Shown piece by piece: positions 20,787-32,186 of a stretch of 64,000 bases of DNA (positions are counted from its first letter, which is position 1; the number at the start of each line of letters is the position of its first letter). The position numbers were made by a program, and so were the translations under genes. The stretch lies in contig NW_022881603.1 of the NCBI RefSeq assembly GCF_003369915.1, forward strand, positions 8,601,249 to 8,665,248. The letters run 5' to 3'. The notes below the pieces were generated by a model, which worked only from the letters and a program-made list of their open reading frames with translations, ran no database searches and was not told the origin of the DNA. Source of the DNA: Drosophila miranda. Its lineage: Eukaryota; Arthropoda; Insecta; Diptera; Drosophilidae.

Positions 20787-23700
20787 AATTCCTGCATTCC
20801 CGGACAGTCACGGGCACGATTCTCAGTGCCGAAAGTGGTTAAGATAGGCTCTGAAACTTGCGTTGCAGTTGGTGCTATAGCCGATGCTTCAGCCTGTGGA
20901 TCAGATGCGTTTGTCAGGGTTTGTTCGGTCGCAGATTTTTCAGGATTTGTGACTGACACCTGCTCTGACTGCACTACATTTTTTAGATGCCACAGTCGCA
21001 GTGTCGCACTCCTCGTCGCTTTCCAGATCGTCGCGCGCCTCACGTGATGGTGGATTAAAGCTACCGTCGAGCATCGTCTTAAAGACTTTAATGTTCTTGA
21101 CCAAACGCGGCTCTAGTTCGCTCTGAAAACCGAACCAAACGAATGATACAGCGCTTCCGCAATGGATATTCAGAAAATGTTCTCACCGTGATCAGTTTGC
21201 TGCCATCTCCAACATTTCAGTCTTGACTTCCTGTCCGTTGAGCACGTTAATAGTGAGGTTGGTGAGCTCTTTGGCCAGCAGGCGACACATTTCCCTGCGC
21301 TCGGTGAAATAGTTCTGTATGTAGTGCAGGAAGCTCAGAGCGATCCTGTTGTGTATGTTGCTCTTCGGGCAGCTGGCTTCCTGAATCGTCAAATCGATGA
21401 AGAACTTGACCACGTAATCGGGCTGAACGGCGTTCAGCGGCGCGTCGAAGCTGCAGTTCATGACGGTCCACAGAGTGGGCAGAAGGCAGGGTTGCAGAAG
21501 CGCCTGCTTCTTGAGGCGGGCAAGGTTCTCAAAGAACATGCCCAGGACCTGGCTGATGATTGGCTCTGCGTTGGGATTGAAGTAGCGTTTGAGCAGCTGC
21601 TCGAGCACCTCGGGCCGATCGTCGATGTGACCGCGCAGGACCAAGCGACAAAAGCCTCGCACTATGGCCAGGCTCACGCCCTTGTCGACCACCATTTCCA
21701 TATAGCGGCCCATCGCCATAATGATGTCGACGCTATGCTCGCTGTTCTGCACTGTCTGATCGCCATCCTCCTCCCCGTCGTATGTATCCTGCACGGTATA
21801 GAGCTGGCGGCGATTGGACGTCTTAGACCCCAGCCCCCTAGCACCTATCTTCCGGCTCAACTTGTCGACATAGTCGATGCCAGAGAAGACAGCTGACAGA
21901 GGTCTCGCACAGACGGACCTCCTTGCTATTGTAGAACTGATGGTATACAACCCGGAACACCGTCTCGGTGTATGCCTCATAGAACATACTGTAGGCGTTG
22001 CCGCATTTGATGGCCCATTCGAAGATGTCCACATCCGAGGAGTGGAGATGCCGGCAAATGAAGTACTTGTACAGCTTACATATGCTGGGAGTGAGCTTCT
22101 GGACATGCGGAGAGGCCACCATATAGTATGAGGTGAACAGGCCTTTCAGGACACGCTCCTGGTTGGAGAGCTTCGGACGGGCGGGCATGTCCAGAAAGCC
22201 GTGCTTCACCAGCAGCGGTTTGATCAGCTCCGTGTACTCCTCTGTGACAGCCATCTTCTCCTTATTCACGGACAGAGCCTGTATATACTCCTTCTGGCGC
22301 CCAAAGTAATCCTCCTGTTCCTCCAGCTCTAAGATCTTCACCTTCAACGAGGATATCTTCATCTTCGAGGGCGTGTCCAAGTCGTCCAGCAACTTACTGA
22401 TCAGATTGCGATCGTGTACTAGCTCATTCTGCTTGGTATTAAGGTCACACGTCTCGTAGATGATCTCAATGAAGAACTGCATCCGGTCATTAAGGTCGGT
22501 GATCAGCTTCTCCATGCAACGCACGAGCACGCGGACGATCTTGTGGTCGAGCAGACAGTCCTTCAATAGATTTTTGCTACGCCCAATCTCGTCGCCCAGG
22601 TCGTACGAGTCCAGGATTTCCACCAGCGAGAGCAGCATGTTCTGGAACTCTATCTGGGCGAACTTGTCCATGTCCGGTTTCTGGCTCTCACAGAACCTAC
22701 AATGGATAGCAATCACTTACTGTTTGGATTTCGTTTGGGTCTCATTCAACTCACTTGTTCACATAGGTGCAGAAGACACTCAGTTCGGGCAGCACCTGGT
22801 CGCTTTCGTCCGCCTGCGTGCTCTCCAGATAGTCGCCGAGGCACTGCCAATAGAGCAACAGCTCCACGTTGAGACATTCCAGCGGTACACATCGATTCAG
22901 CTCACAGTCGTCACCGAGGGGCAGTTGTGCCATCAGTTGCTGATTGTCGGTCTGCTCAAAGATTTCACGCAACATTTGCTTGGTCACGCTCCGGAAACGC
23001 ATCAGCTCCTCCTCGCTGGAGTCCAGCTTGAGGGCCGCTATCAGAGCCACATAGTTCTGTTGGTAGGAGTCGATCCAGGCCTTAAGCATGATGTTTACCG
23101 CCGTCTTTTTAACGTTGGCCGAGCTGTCGTTCAGACCTTGCTCCAGGAGGGTCAGGCGCTGCGCCACCCTGTAGGCGCGCACTGGATAGTTGCACATGTT
23201 GACGTACGTATGGCGGCGCACCTTCTCATCCACGTCCCACAGACGCTGCAGTATGTAGGGCACCGTGATGTAGTTGCGGCCCATGCAGGTGATAATGCAC
23301 TGGCGCACGCTGGACAAGGGATCCGCAGACAGATGGAACTGATAGGCGCAGACAACTGGATCGACGGGATTGTCCGGAATCTGGAGACGCTGCATGGCCA
23401 GGACTGCTTGCTTGCGCACACCGGCCGACACGTCCTTCACGCGCTCCAGCATAGTCTCGAAAATCTCGTCGCACTGCTTGTCGTCGAGTGCCGCATTGGG
23501 TCCCAGTTTCTCAAGTATCAGATTCACAAAGTAGCAAATCCGATAGCGAACGTGCGGACTGCTGGAATATGTCTGGGAAAAACAAACAAAAGCATTCAAT
23601 TGAATCTCAATGGTAAAGTACAGTAGACCCTTACAGTCAACAGCCAGTGGAATGTTTCAGTCATCATGGGGTGCGTCTTCTCCGACTCGAAGCTGGTCAC

Positions 23701-24166
23701 GAATTTCGCGCAAAAGGACAGGGCCTTGTTACCGTTCTCGTTGCTCTCCTCCGCCTCGAGTACAGTCTTCAGCACATTGATGAATGTGTTCAGACTCTTG
23801 GTGGCCCATCTGCAAGGCAATTGACAATTCATAGTTGGATTGGACGAGTTCTAATCGGCTGAGCCAGCTGGCTAGCCAGCGGGTCCCAGTGACGCTGTTC
23901 CTTACCCTCGAGTACAGTTGCTGCAGCTCCTTTTCGTAGCGCTTGTGGAGTGACTCCTTGAGTTCCGCGTGACGCATTATTGTGTACATGGATTCCGCGC
24001 CTCCTCTGCATTGTTCCCGGATGGGAACGGAGGTCGGATCACTGATCTCCATTTCGTTTTCCTTTTCGGCCGAAACGGCATTGTTGTTCTTGGTCGCCTC
24101 CCTTTTTGATGCGGCTGCTGCCGCCGCTTTGGATTTTGGCTTCGCTTTTGCCTTTGGTTTGGGCAT
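20783..24166 (-). pseudogene. Cap-G: Condensin subunit Cap-G-like gene C2, degenerate
   Basis: This is the reference copy for structure. Exons on the minus strand are 24166-23906, 23809-23635, 23572-22755, 22696-21187 and 21122-20783, all with GT/AG introns of 58-97 bp. The product would be about 1040 residues: a basic Lys/Ala N-terminus (MPKPKAKAK), then HEAT repeats, then an acidic Ser/Thr-rich tail. This is the layout of NCAPG, the kleisin-bound HEAT subunit of condensin I that compacts mitotic chromosomes. Lesions are a 2-bp loss in exon 2 near 23793, an 18-bp in-frame loss near 22577, the frame break near 21870-21900 shared with the other copies, a 2-bp loss near 21199 that ends the frame early, and an indel near 20984. 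Family assignment rests on recognising the HEAT region and not on a search. Confidence 0.85.
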
Positions 24167-24598
24167 TTCGTGATTTGTTTTGCTTTTACTAACTAAATAC
24201 TGCTCGATTACTTTATACTGTACAATTTGTAAAATTTTCGTGAGTGTACGATGGAACACAAACAAGCGTAGCGTTGTTGCTCATTCTTCTTTTTCACCCC
24301 CATTCGCTTGTCAATTTCAAAAAGAACGCTACGCGTGCGGTAATATTAGTGCATTTTAGACTGATGCTAGGGATGTTACATATATATCGATACATATCGC
24401 ATCGTTAATCTGATTCCTCTTTCCAACCTATTCGCTTGTGAATTTAAAAAAATTAACAAAAAATGGGTATTTCAATTTATACTTTTGTTTACTTTCTAAT
24501 CATACTGTTTAAAAATGAAAGAAAGAAAGTGATCTGTGAGAAAAATGTAGTACACAAACAAATTTCGTTACAACACGGCAGCAAAATATTCAACAAAA
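24167..24598. promoter_or_regulatory. Divergent Cap-G / ARMC3 promoter, unit 2 (432 bp)
   Basis: It lies between the two ATGs, which point away from each other. TATCGATA, a perfect DREF site, is at 24385-24392, followed by a second ATCG-rich stretch. The length is exactly 432 bp here and in all five other promoters of the array. Confidence 0.7.
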
Positions 24599-27500
24599 AT
24601 GTCTAAAGTAACTGTTCGGGCCAGCCGCTGAAGAATAACCGTAACTTTCACATTATTATTGTATGAGCAGAGAGAGCCGCCTATGTTGTAAAACGTTGAC
24701 GTTCTGAAGAGCTGCTGCGCTCTCCCGCTAAAGGGGCTCTCTGCCGCCGCCACTTCGGCAACTACTTTGATCTGCTGCCGCCACTTCGGCAATAGTTTAG
24801 TTCTATGCTAACCTCTCTGCGCATTGGTTGCATATCGGTCTCGCATAAAGTTTATCTGGCAATAGCAAGCAATCGGCTTCCGCTAAGCCACCAAGATTAA
24901 ATACGAATTATAAGTTTAACCCAAAATCTCTTTTCATTTTTGAAACACATAGGTGCCAAAAAAGCTTGGCATCTCAAACAGTAACGAAGAAAGTTTACGA
25001 AGCTCGCTCCATTTACCCGGACCGCACAAAGTCCGAGGAGAAGTCATTCACCGAGGTTAATGTCCTCGTCAAGACTTTGGACACGGCGCTGCTGCTGCTC
25101 AGCTCCAAGGAGGAATGCGTCCTGTTGACCGTCTTCAGTCACATAATGGACTTTACGCGGCGCCAGGACTAGAATGTACTGGAGCTGAAGGAGCATAAAA
25201 TGCTGGAAGTGCTGCTGGAGAAGAAAATCTTCATTGATTCGGAGAACGTTATCATCCGACGCTTCGCCTTGTACCTCATGAACGCCTTAATGGACAACAC
25301 GGACATGAACACGCTCGAGCCCGAGACGACTGAAGGCATCCTGGAGGTGGCCTATAGTTTCTACCTGCAGGAAACTGACGATTTCTGCATAGAATATCTC
25401 TCGCACCTGCTAAACATGTGCCTGCGTGATCCCAAAGTGGCCCAGGGAATTGTGGAGAACTTTGAGCTCTTGCAGAAGTTCAAGGCAGTGATTGCCACCT
25501 CCGAGAATCCCGACACCATTCATAGCTCCATCGAGGCCGGGAGATTCAGCGACCAGAGTGTGTTTGAGCCGCTGCATCGCTGCTTCCATGTCCTGGAGCA
25601 GCTGGTCAAAGAATTTTGCGAAGATCTGCAAGGACCGGATGCGGTCGAGATCATTGAGGTGCTGGCCACGGCTCTCCGGTCCGAGAAGATGACCAAGCTG
25701 TTCTTCGAGCATAACCTCTTCGACCTTATTGTCGAGCACCTGAAGGACCAAATCGATATCCTGTCCCTTGAGCTGCGCTGCACCATCATATCCATCTTCG
25801 CGGAAACTGCGAAGTACGTGCAGTATCTGGTGAGGATGCACACTGCCGAGATCACGGACATGTTCATCGGCTGCCTCATGGAGAACGACCCGGCACCGGC
25901 CACCTTCGTGATCCTCGGGCTCAACCGCATGGCCGATAATCCGGACGCACTGCGTCGAACTGTGACCGAGTTTGATGAGGGGGCTCTGCAGAAGCTAGTG
26001 TCCATTTTCCAGTCCCCGGAGGTGATCATCAAGACCCGGGAGCAGGCAGCCGAGTTTATCAATCGCCTCCTGACCGGAGCCTATCGCGACACGGCTGGAG
26101 AGCTGACGGACTTGGACATTCCAGGCGTCCTCACCACCACCATTCAGCAGGGCCTGCCTACTCTCTCCATTGATTTGATCCTCTCTCTGCTGGTAATCGT
26201 CGAGAGTTTGGCCCAGAACGAGGAGTACCGAACAGTCCTGGGCCAGCATCGTCCGCTCACCGAGCAAATTGCTCAACTTTTGATGGTAATGGCAGTCTCA
26301 GGAAGCACTCTCATTCTGTGGTGTCTTGGCATCTATAACGCATTTTTCACCCACTTCCACAGCGCTCCTATGCCCATTCCATTCTCGTGAACAACATCTT
26401 CCGTTGCCTGTGCACCATCGTCGATAAGCAGGATGTTCGTGAGGTGCTGCTTGAGAACTACATTGTGTCCTCCATCAAGCGGGCTCTGAAGTCGCTCTCT
26501 AATCTGGTCAAGACGGCTGTGACCAACTTCATTCTGCAGACCACGCGCTTTAGCGAATTCATCGACGCCTACATAGATCGCGGCATTCTGGAAGTGTAAG
26601 CGGCTCCCAACTACTCTCACCCCCCCCTGCATTATCATATTCCTATCCCAATCCCGATCTTAGCCTGATGCTGTTCCAGAAACACGCCTACTGCGTGTCC
26701 ACCTGGGGACCGGCCATCGAGAGCATCCTCTCTAAGTGCCCCACGATGAAGTTCTGCATTAGAAACTGCCTAACCTTCACCGACATTACTGCCGGCAAGG
26801 ACTTTTATGTGTCCAGAAAAGTTTGACGACTTCCGCACTCTCCAGGACATTCTACGCAACGATTGCTCTCTGGAGGCCGTTCTGGTGGTCAATTTTGACC
26901 GATTGAAGGCGGATGAGGCGGATCTGATGAGAGTTCCGTCGTTCTGCCTTCCGATGTCCGATGGTGCCGGTGATCATACCTGGTGCTACTGCAAGCGTCC
27001 TGCCGATCCCCATCTACCCAAATATCTGGAGACGCTTAATCAAACTCTGATGGTGGGTCTATCCCATCTAATCCTTAATAAGCTGCTAACCATGTCCCAT
27101 CTGATGATTCACAGATGCACGGCCTGGTGGAGAATCCGCCAAAGGTGCGCAGCGCCATCGATTTTGATAACGTGGCCAAGCGCATCAAGATCATTGCCGA
27201 AGTCGTGCACAATGTGATGAACGATAACCTCAAGATCCTCGACCTCAACTCGACGGAGGAGTGTTCCCGCCACGCGGTGCGATGCCACCTTCAGGAACTG
27301 CGCTACGTCTACCACACTAACTTCATACCCCTGGGCATGGTGCACAGTGGCTGCCAGTTTGAGCGCGCCATCCTCTTCAAGGCCCTGGCCGATCAGATCG
27401 GCCTGCCCTGCACCCTGGAGCGCAGTGTCGACGGCCGGATGCTGTACAACGAGGTGCCGATGCCGCTGGAGATCGACAAGGATGTTCACTGCGACAAGAA

Positions 27501-27624
27501 GACCCTCCAGTTTATGCCCGGGCGCATGCTGCGCTCCACCCACGTCGTCGATCTCATGTACAACGTAGGCGACCTGTATCCGATGCAGAGTCGCCAGGCA
27601 CTGCAGTATCTGCGCCTCTATTGA
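24599..27624 (+). pseudogene. ARMC3-like gene A2, degenerate
   Basis: Reference copy for exon structure: exon 1 24599-26285 (interrupted by a solo LTR), exon 2 26363-26595, exon 3 26664-27052, exon 4 27115-27624, with introns of 77, 68 and 62 bp. The ancestral product would be about 865 residues, matching ARMC3: armadillo repeats, then a C-terminal EDR1-like domain (R-Y-V-Y-H-T-N-F ... G-L-P-C-T-L-E-R). ARMC3 is linked to cilia and sperm in animals. Lesions are the solo LTR after codon 4, TAG at 25170-25172, two deletions of 106 and 44 bp near 25539 and 25547 that together keep frame, and a 2-bp loss near 26817 in exon 3. A long frame 25200-26390 survives. Confidence 0.83.
24613..24980. mobile_element. 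Solo LTR in ARMC3 exon 1 (unit 2), 368 bp
   Basis: It starts TGTTCGGG and ends CTCAAACA, and is flanked by the 5-bp direct repeat GTAAC (24608-24612 and 24981-24985). Units 4-6 have the uninterrupted site with a single GTAAC, so they show the empty site. TG...CA ends with a 5-bp duplication fit an LTR retrotransposon, most likely BEL/Pao type given the TGTT start. A roughly 30-bp internal repeat (CCGCCACTTCGGCAA) is shortened here relative to unit 3. Confidence 0.85.
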
Positions 27625-28320
27625 TCACTGAGATTTTTTTATTTAATCCTTTTTCCAGCTTCCATTTCAAAATTTCCTGTCGCACCATTTATCGAATGGG
27701 CTTGTAATCGAGTTTATTAAAGGGGCCAAAGAAGCAGTGGTTTTGGTCTCAGCTAGTCCTATCCACAGTCCACTGCGCATGTCCTCGTCCACTGCGTCTT
27801 CGCCTGGCATTCGTCCTGGCAACGCATGTAAATAATAAGCAAGCGACTGGGATTGTAAATTTTAAAAAATATCGTACATCGATAAATCAAATTTTATAAA
27901 TTTTAATATTGCCATATCGAATGTATCAATTTTAAAACCTTAATATATCGATATATCGGAATAATAATAAGGAGCGGTGAAATATTTGCGTACTCTTCCT
28001 TCTTGGAATATAATAGGCAATTGGGTCTGTGATTTGGTAAGCACTTACAGTCTAGATATTTCTATTAATCTAATCGTCGAAAAAAATATCGCACCGAAAA
28101 TAAAACACATGCAAAGCGTTGCTCTCCTGGCTGGCTCATATTGAGCCAGATAACCTGGGATTTAGTTTTCTGCGATACGTTTGATGTATGATATGGCACA
28201 TCCTTATAATATAAGGTCCCATATCGATATATCGATAAAATATCAACAAACATGCAAGCGACTGTTGGCGGAGCATTTGGAACACCAGCGTAGATTAAAT
28301 AGAAGCTGGTGGCTTGAACC
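27625..28320 (+). promoter_or_regulatory. Spacer 2 with double DREF-type site
   Basis: 696 bp with no recognised gene. TATCGATATATCGATA at 28222-28237 gives two perfect overlapping TATCGATA sites before the small ORF. Confidence 0.6.
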
Positions 28321-28476
28321 ATGTGCCGAGTGCTCCTCACGCTCGCCTACTTCCTCCTGACCATCTCGTCCATTGTGTTTACGGCCTGCGTCAACAATGG
28401 TGAGTGTGTGTGCTCCTTGGAGCGATGTGACCTTGTTCACCAGCAGCCGCAGAAGAGAAAAATCAATAATCTTTAA
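28321..28476 (+). CDS. Small 51-codon ORF S2
   Basis: Same length and frame as the unit 1 copy, including the donor-like site after 28399 and the stop overlapping the Cap-G stop at 28473-28475. The encoded peptide appears unchanged from unit 1. Confidence 0.45.
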   Translation: MCRVLLTLAYFLLTISSIVFTACVNNGECVCSLERCDLVHQQPQKRKINNL

Positions 28477-31400
28477 AATTCCTGCATTCCCGGACAGTCA
28501 CGGGCACTATTCTCAGTGCCGAAAGTGGTTAAGATAGGCTCTGAAACTTGCGTTGCAGTTGGTGCTATAGCCGATGCTTCAGCCTGTAGATCAGATGCGT
28601 TTGTCAGGGTTTGTTCGGTCGCAGATTTTTCAGGATTTGTGACTGACACCTGCTCTGACTGCACTACATTTTCAGATGCCACAGTCGCAGTGTCGCACTC
28701 CTCGTCGCTTTCCAGATCGTCGCGCGCCTCACGTGATGGTGGATTAAAGCTACCGTCGAGCATCGTCTTAAAGACTTTAATGTTCTTGACCAAACGCGGC
28801 TCTAGTTCGCTCTGAAAACCGAACCAAACGAATGATACAGCGCTTCCGCAATGGATATTCAGAAAATGTTCTCACCGTGATCAGTTTGCTGCCATCTCCA
28901 ACATTTCAGTCTTGACTTCCTGTCCGTTGAGCACGTTAATAGTGAGGTTGGTGAGCTCTTTGGCCAGCAGGCGACACATTTCCCTGCGCTCGGTGAAATA
29001 GTTCTGTATGTAGTGCAGGAAGCTCAGAGCGATCCTGTTGTGTATGTTGCTCTTCGGGCAGCTGGCTTCCTGAATCGTCAAATCGATGAAGAACTTGACC
29101 ACGTAATCGGGCTGAACGGCGTTCAGCGGCGCGTCGAAGCTGCAGTTCATGACGGTCCACAGAGTGGGCAGAAGGCAGGGTTGCAGAAGCGCCTGCTTCT
29201 TGAGGCGGGCAAGGTTCTCAAAGAACATGCCCAGGACCTGGCTGATGATTGGCTCTGCGTTGGGATTGAAGTAGCGTTTGAGCAGCTGCTCGAGCACCTC
29301 GGGCCGATCGTCGATGTGACCGCGCAGGACCAAGCGACAAAGGCCTCGCACTATGGCCAGGCTCACGCCCTTGTCGACCACCATTTCCATATAGCGGCCC
29401 ATCGCCATAATGATGTCGACGCTATGCTCGCTGTTCTGCACTGTCTGATCGCCATCCTCCTCCCCGTCGTATGTATCCTGCACGGTATAGAGCTGGCGGC
29501 GATTGGACGTCTTAGACCCCAGCCCCTAGCACCTATCTTCCGGCTCAACTTGTCGACATAGTCGATGCCAGAGAAGACAGCTGACAGAGGTCTCGCACAG
29601 ACGGACCTCCTTGCTATTGTAGAACTGATGGTATACAACCCGGAACACCGTCTCGGTGTATGCCTCATAGAACATACTGTAGGCGTTGCCGCATTTGATG
29701 GCCAATTCGAAGATGTCCACATCCGAGGAGTGGAGAAGCCGGCAAATGAAGTCCTTGTACAGCTTACATATGCTGGGAGTGAGCTTCTGGACATGCGGAG
29801 AGGCCACCATATAGTATGAGGTGAACAGGCCTTTCAGGACACGCTCCTGGTTGGAGAGCTTCGGACGGGCGGGCATGTCCAGAAAGCCGTGTTTCACCAG
29901 CAGCGGTTTGATCAGCTCCGTGTACTCCTCTGTGACAGCCATCTTCTCCTTATTCACGGACTGAGCCTGTATATACTCCTTCTGGCGCCCAAAGTTATCC
30001 TCCTGTTCCTCCAGCTCTAAGATCTTCACCTTCAACGAGGATATCTTCATCTTCGAGGGCGTGTCCAAGTCGTCCAGCAACTTACTGATCAGATTGCGAT
30101 CGTGCACTAGCTCATTCTGCTTGGTATTAAGGTCACACGTCTCGTAGATGATCTCAATAAAGAACTTCATCCGGTCATTGAGGTCGGTGATCAGCTTCTC
30201 CATGCAACGCACGAGCACGCGGACGATCTTGTGGTCGAGCAGACAGTCCTTCAATAGATTTTTGATCAACGTCTTCATATTGCTACGCCCAATCTCGTCG
30301 CCCAGGTCGTACGAGTCCAGGATTTCCACCAGCGAGAGCAGCATGTTCTGGAACTCTATCTGGGCGAACTTGTCCATGTCCGGTTTCTGGCTCTCACAGA
30401 ACCTACAATGGATAGCAATCACTTACTGTTTGGATTTCGTTTGGGTCTCATTCAACTTACTTGTTCACATAGGTGCAGAAGACACTCAGTTCGGGCAGCA
30501 CCTGGTCGCTTTCGTCCGCCTGCGTGCTCTCCAGATAGTCGCCGAGGCACTGCCAATAGAACAACAGCTCCACGTTGAGACATTCCAGAAGTACACATCG
30601 ATGCAGCTCACAGTCGTCACCGAGGGGCAGTTGTGCCATCAGTTGCTGATTGTCGGTCTGCTCAAAGATTTCACGCAACATTTGCTTGGTCACGCTCCGG
30701 AAACGCATCAGCTCCTCCTCGCTGGAGTCCAGCTTGAGGGCCGCTATCAGAGCCACATAGTTCTGTTGGTAGGAGTCGATCCAGGCCTTAAGCATGATGT
30801 TTACCGCCGTCTTTTTAACGTTGGCCGAGCTGTCGTTCAGACCTTGCTCCAGGAGGGTCAGGCGCTGCGCCACCCTGTAGGCGCGCACTGGATAGTTGCA
30901 CATGTTGACGTACGTATGGCGGCGCACCTTCTCGTCCACGTCCCACAGACGCTGCAGTATGTAGGGCACCGTGATGTAGTTGCGGCCCATGCAGGTGATA
31001 ATGCACTGGCGCACGCTGGACAAGGGATCCGCAGACAGATGGAACTGATAGGCGCAGACAACTGGATCGACGGGATTGTCCGGAATCTGGAGACGCTGCA
31101 TGGCCAGGACTGCTTGCTTGCGCACACCGGCCGACACGTCCTTCACGCGCTCCAGCATAGTCTCGAGAATCTCGTCGCACTGCGTGTCGTCGAGTGACGC
31201 ATTGGGTCCCAGTTTCTCAAGTATCAGATTCACAAAGTAGCAAATCCGATAGCGAACGTGCGGACTGCTGGAATATGTCTGGGAAAAACAAACAAACAAA
31301 AGCATTCAATTGAATCTCAATGGTAAAGTACAGTAGACCCTTACAGTCAACAGTCTTCAGCACATTGATGAATGTGTTCAGACTCTTGGTGGCCCATCTG

Positions 31401-31754
31401 CAAGGCAATTGACAATTCATAGTTGGATTGGACGAGTTCTAATCGGCTGAGCCAGCTGGCTAGCCAGCGGGTCCCAGTGACGCTGTTCCTTACCCTCGAG
31501 TACAGTTGCTGCAGCTCCTTTTCGTAGCGCTTGTGGAGTGACTCCTTGAGTTCCGCGTGACGCATTATTGTGTACATGGATTCCGCGCCTCCTCTGCATT
31601 GTTCCCGGATGGGAACGGAGGTCGGATCACTGATCTCCATTTCGTTTTCCTTTTCGGCCGAAACGGCATTGTTGTTCTTGGTCGCCTCCCTTTTTGATGC
31701 GGCTGCTGCCGCCGCTTTGGATTTTGGCTTCGCTTTTGCCTTTGGTTTGGGCAT
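28473..31754 (-). pseudogene. Cap-G: Cap-G-like gene C3, degenerate
   Basis: Shares with C2 the 2-bp loss in exon 2 and the 2-bp loss that ends exon 4 early (near 28890), so C2 and C3 form a lineage. It also has a 122-bp deletion of most of exon 2 near 31351, flanked by ACAG microhomology, and a single-C deletion near 29523. It keeps the 18 bp missing from C2 and has the full-length exon 3 without the 26-bp loss seen in C4-C7. The 5' exon and promoter side look intact. Confidence 0.85.
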
Positions 31755-32186
31755 TTCGTGATTTGTTTTGCTTTTACTAACTAAATACTGCTCGATTACT
31801 TTATACTGTACAATTTGTAAAATTTTCGTGAGTGTACGATGGAACACAAACAAGCGTAGCGTTGTTGCTCATTCTTCTTTTTCACCCCCATTCGCTTGTT
31901 AATTTCAAAAAGAACGCTACGCGTGCGGTAATATTAGTGCATTTTAGACTGATGCTAGGGATGTTACATATACATCGATACATATCGCATCGTTAATCTG
32001 ATTCCTCTTTCCAACCTATTCGCTTGTGAATTTAAAAAAATTAACAAAAAATGGGTATTTCAATTTATACTTTTGTCTACTTTCTAATGATACTGTTTAA
32101 AAATGAAAGAAAGAAAGTGATCTGAGAGAAAAATGTAGTACACAAACAAATTTCGTTACAACACGGCAGCAAAATATTCAACAAAA
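31755..32186. promoter_or_regulatory. Divergent promoter, unit 3 (432 bp)
   Basis: The DREF-type site is changed by one base to CATCGATA at 31973-31980, the only unit with this change. Confidence 0.65.

Noticed and set aside
24608-24985. Reading the insert in ARMC3 codons 4-5 as an intron
   Set aside because: A GT donor exists at GTAACT, but the right edge has no AG placement that keeps the frame. Units without the insert are continuous with a single GTAAC. TG...CA ends plus a 5-bp duplication fit an LTR insertion better.
24966-25172. Short open frame beginning at the LTR/ARMC3 junction in unit 2 as a new gene
   Set aside because: It begins with TTG, not ATG, and ends at the TAG lesion; it is simply the start of the damaged ARMC3 exon.
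27109-27543. 144-codon minus-strand frame opposite the last ARMC3 exon, repeated in most units
   Set aside because: It is a compositional shadow of the GC-rich exon, starts and ends at coding-frame features of ARMC3, and has no recognisable domain.
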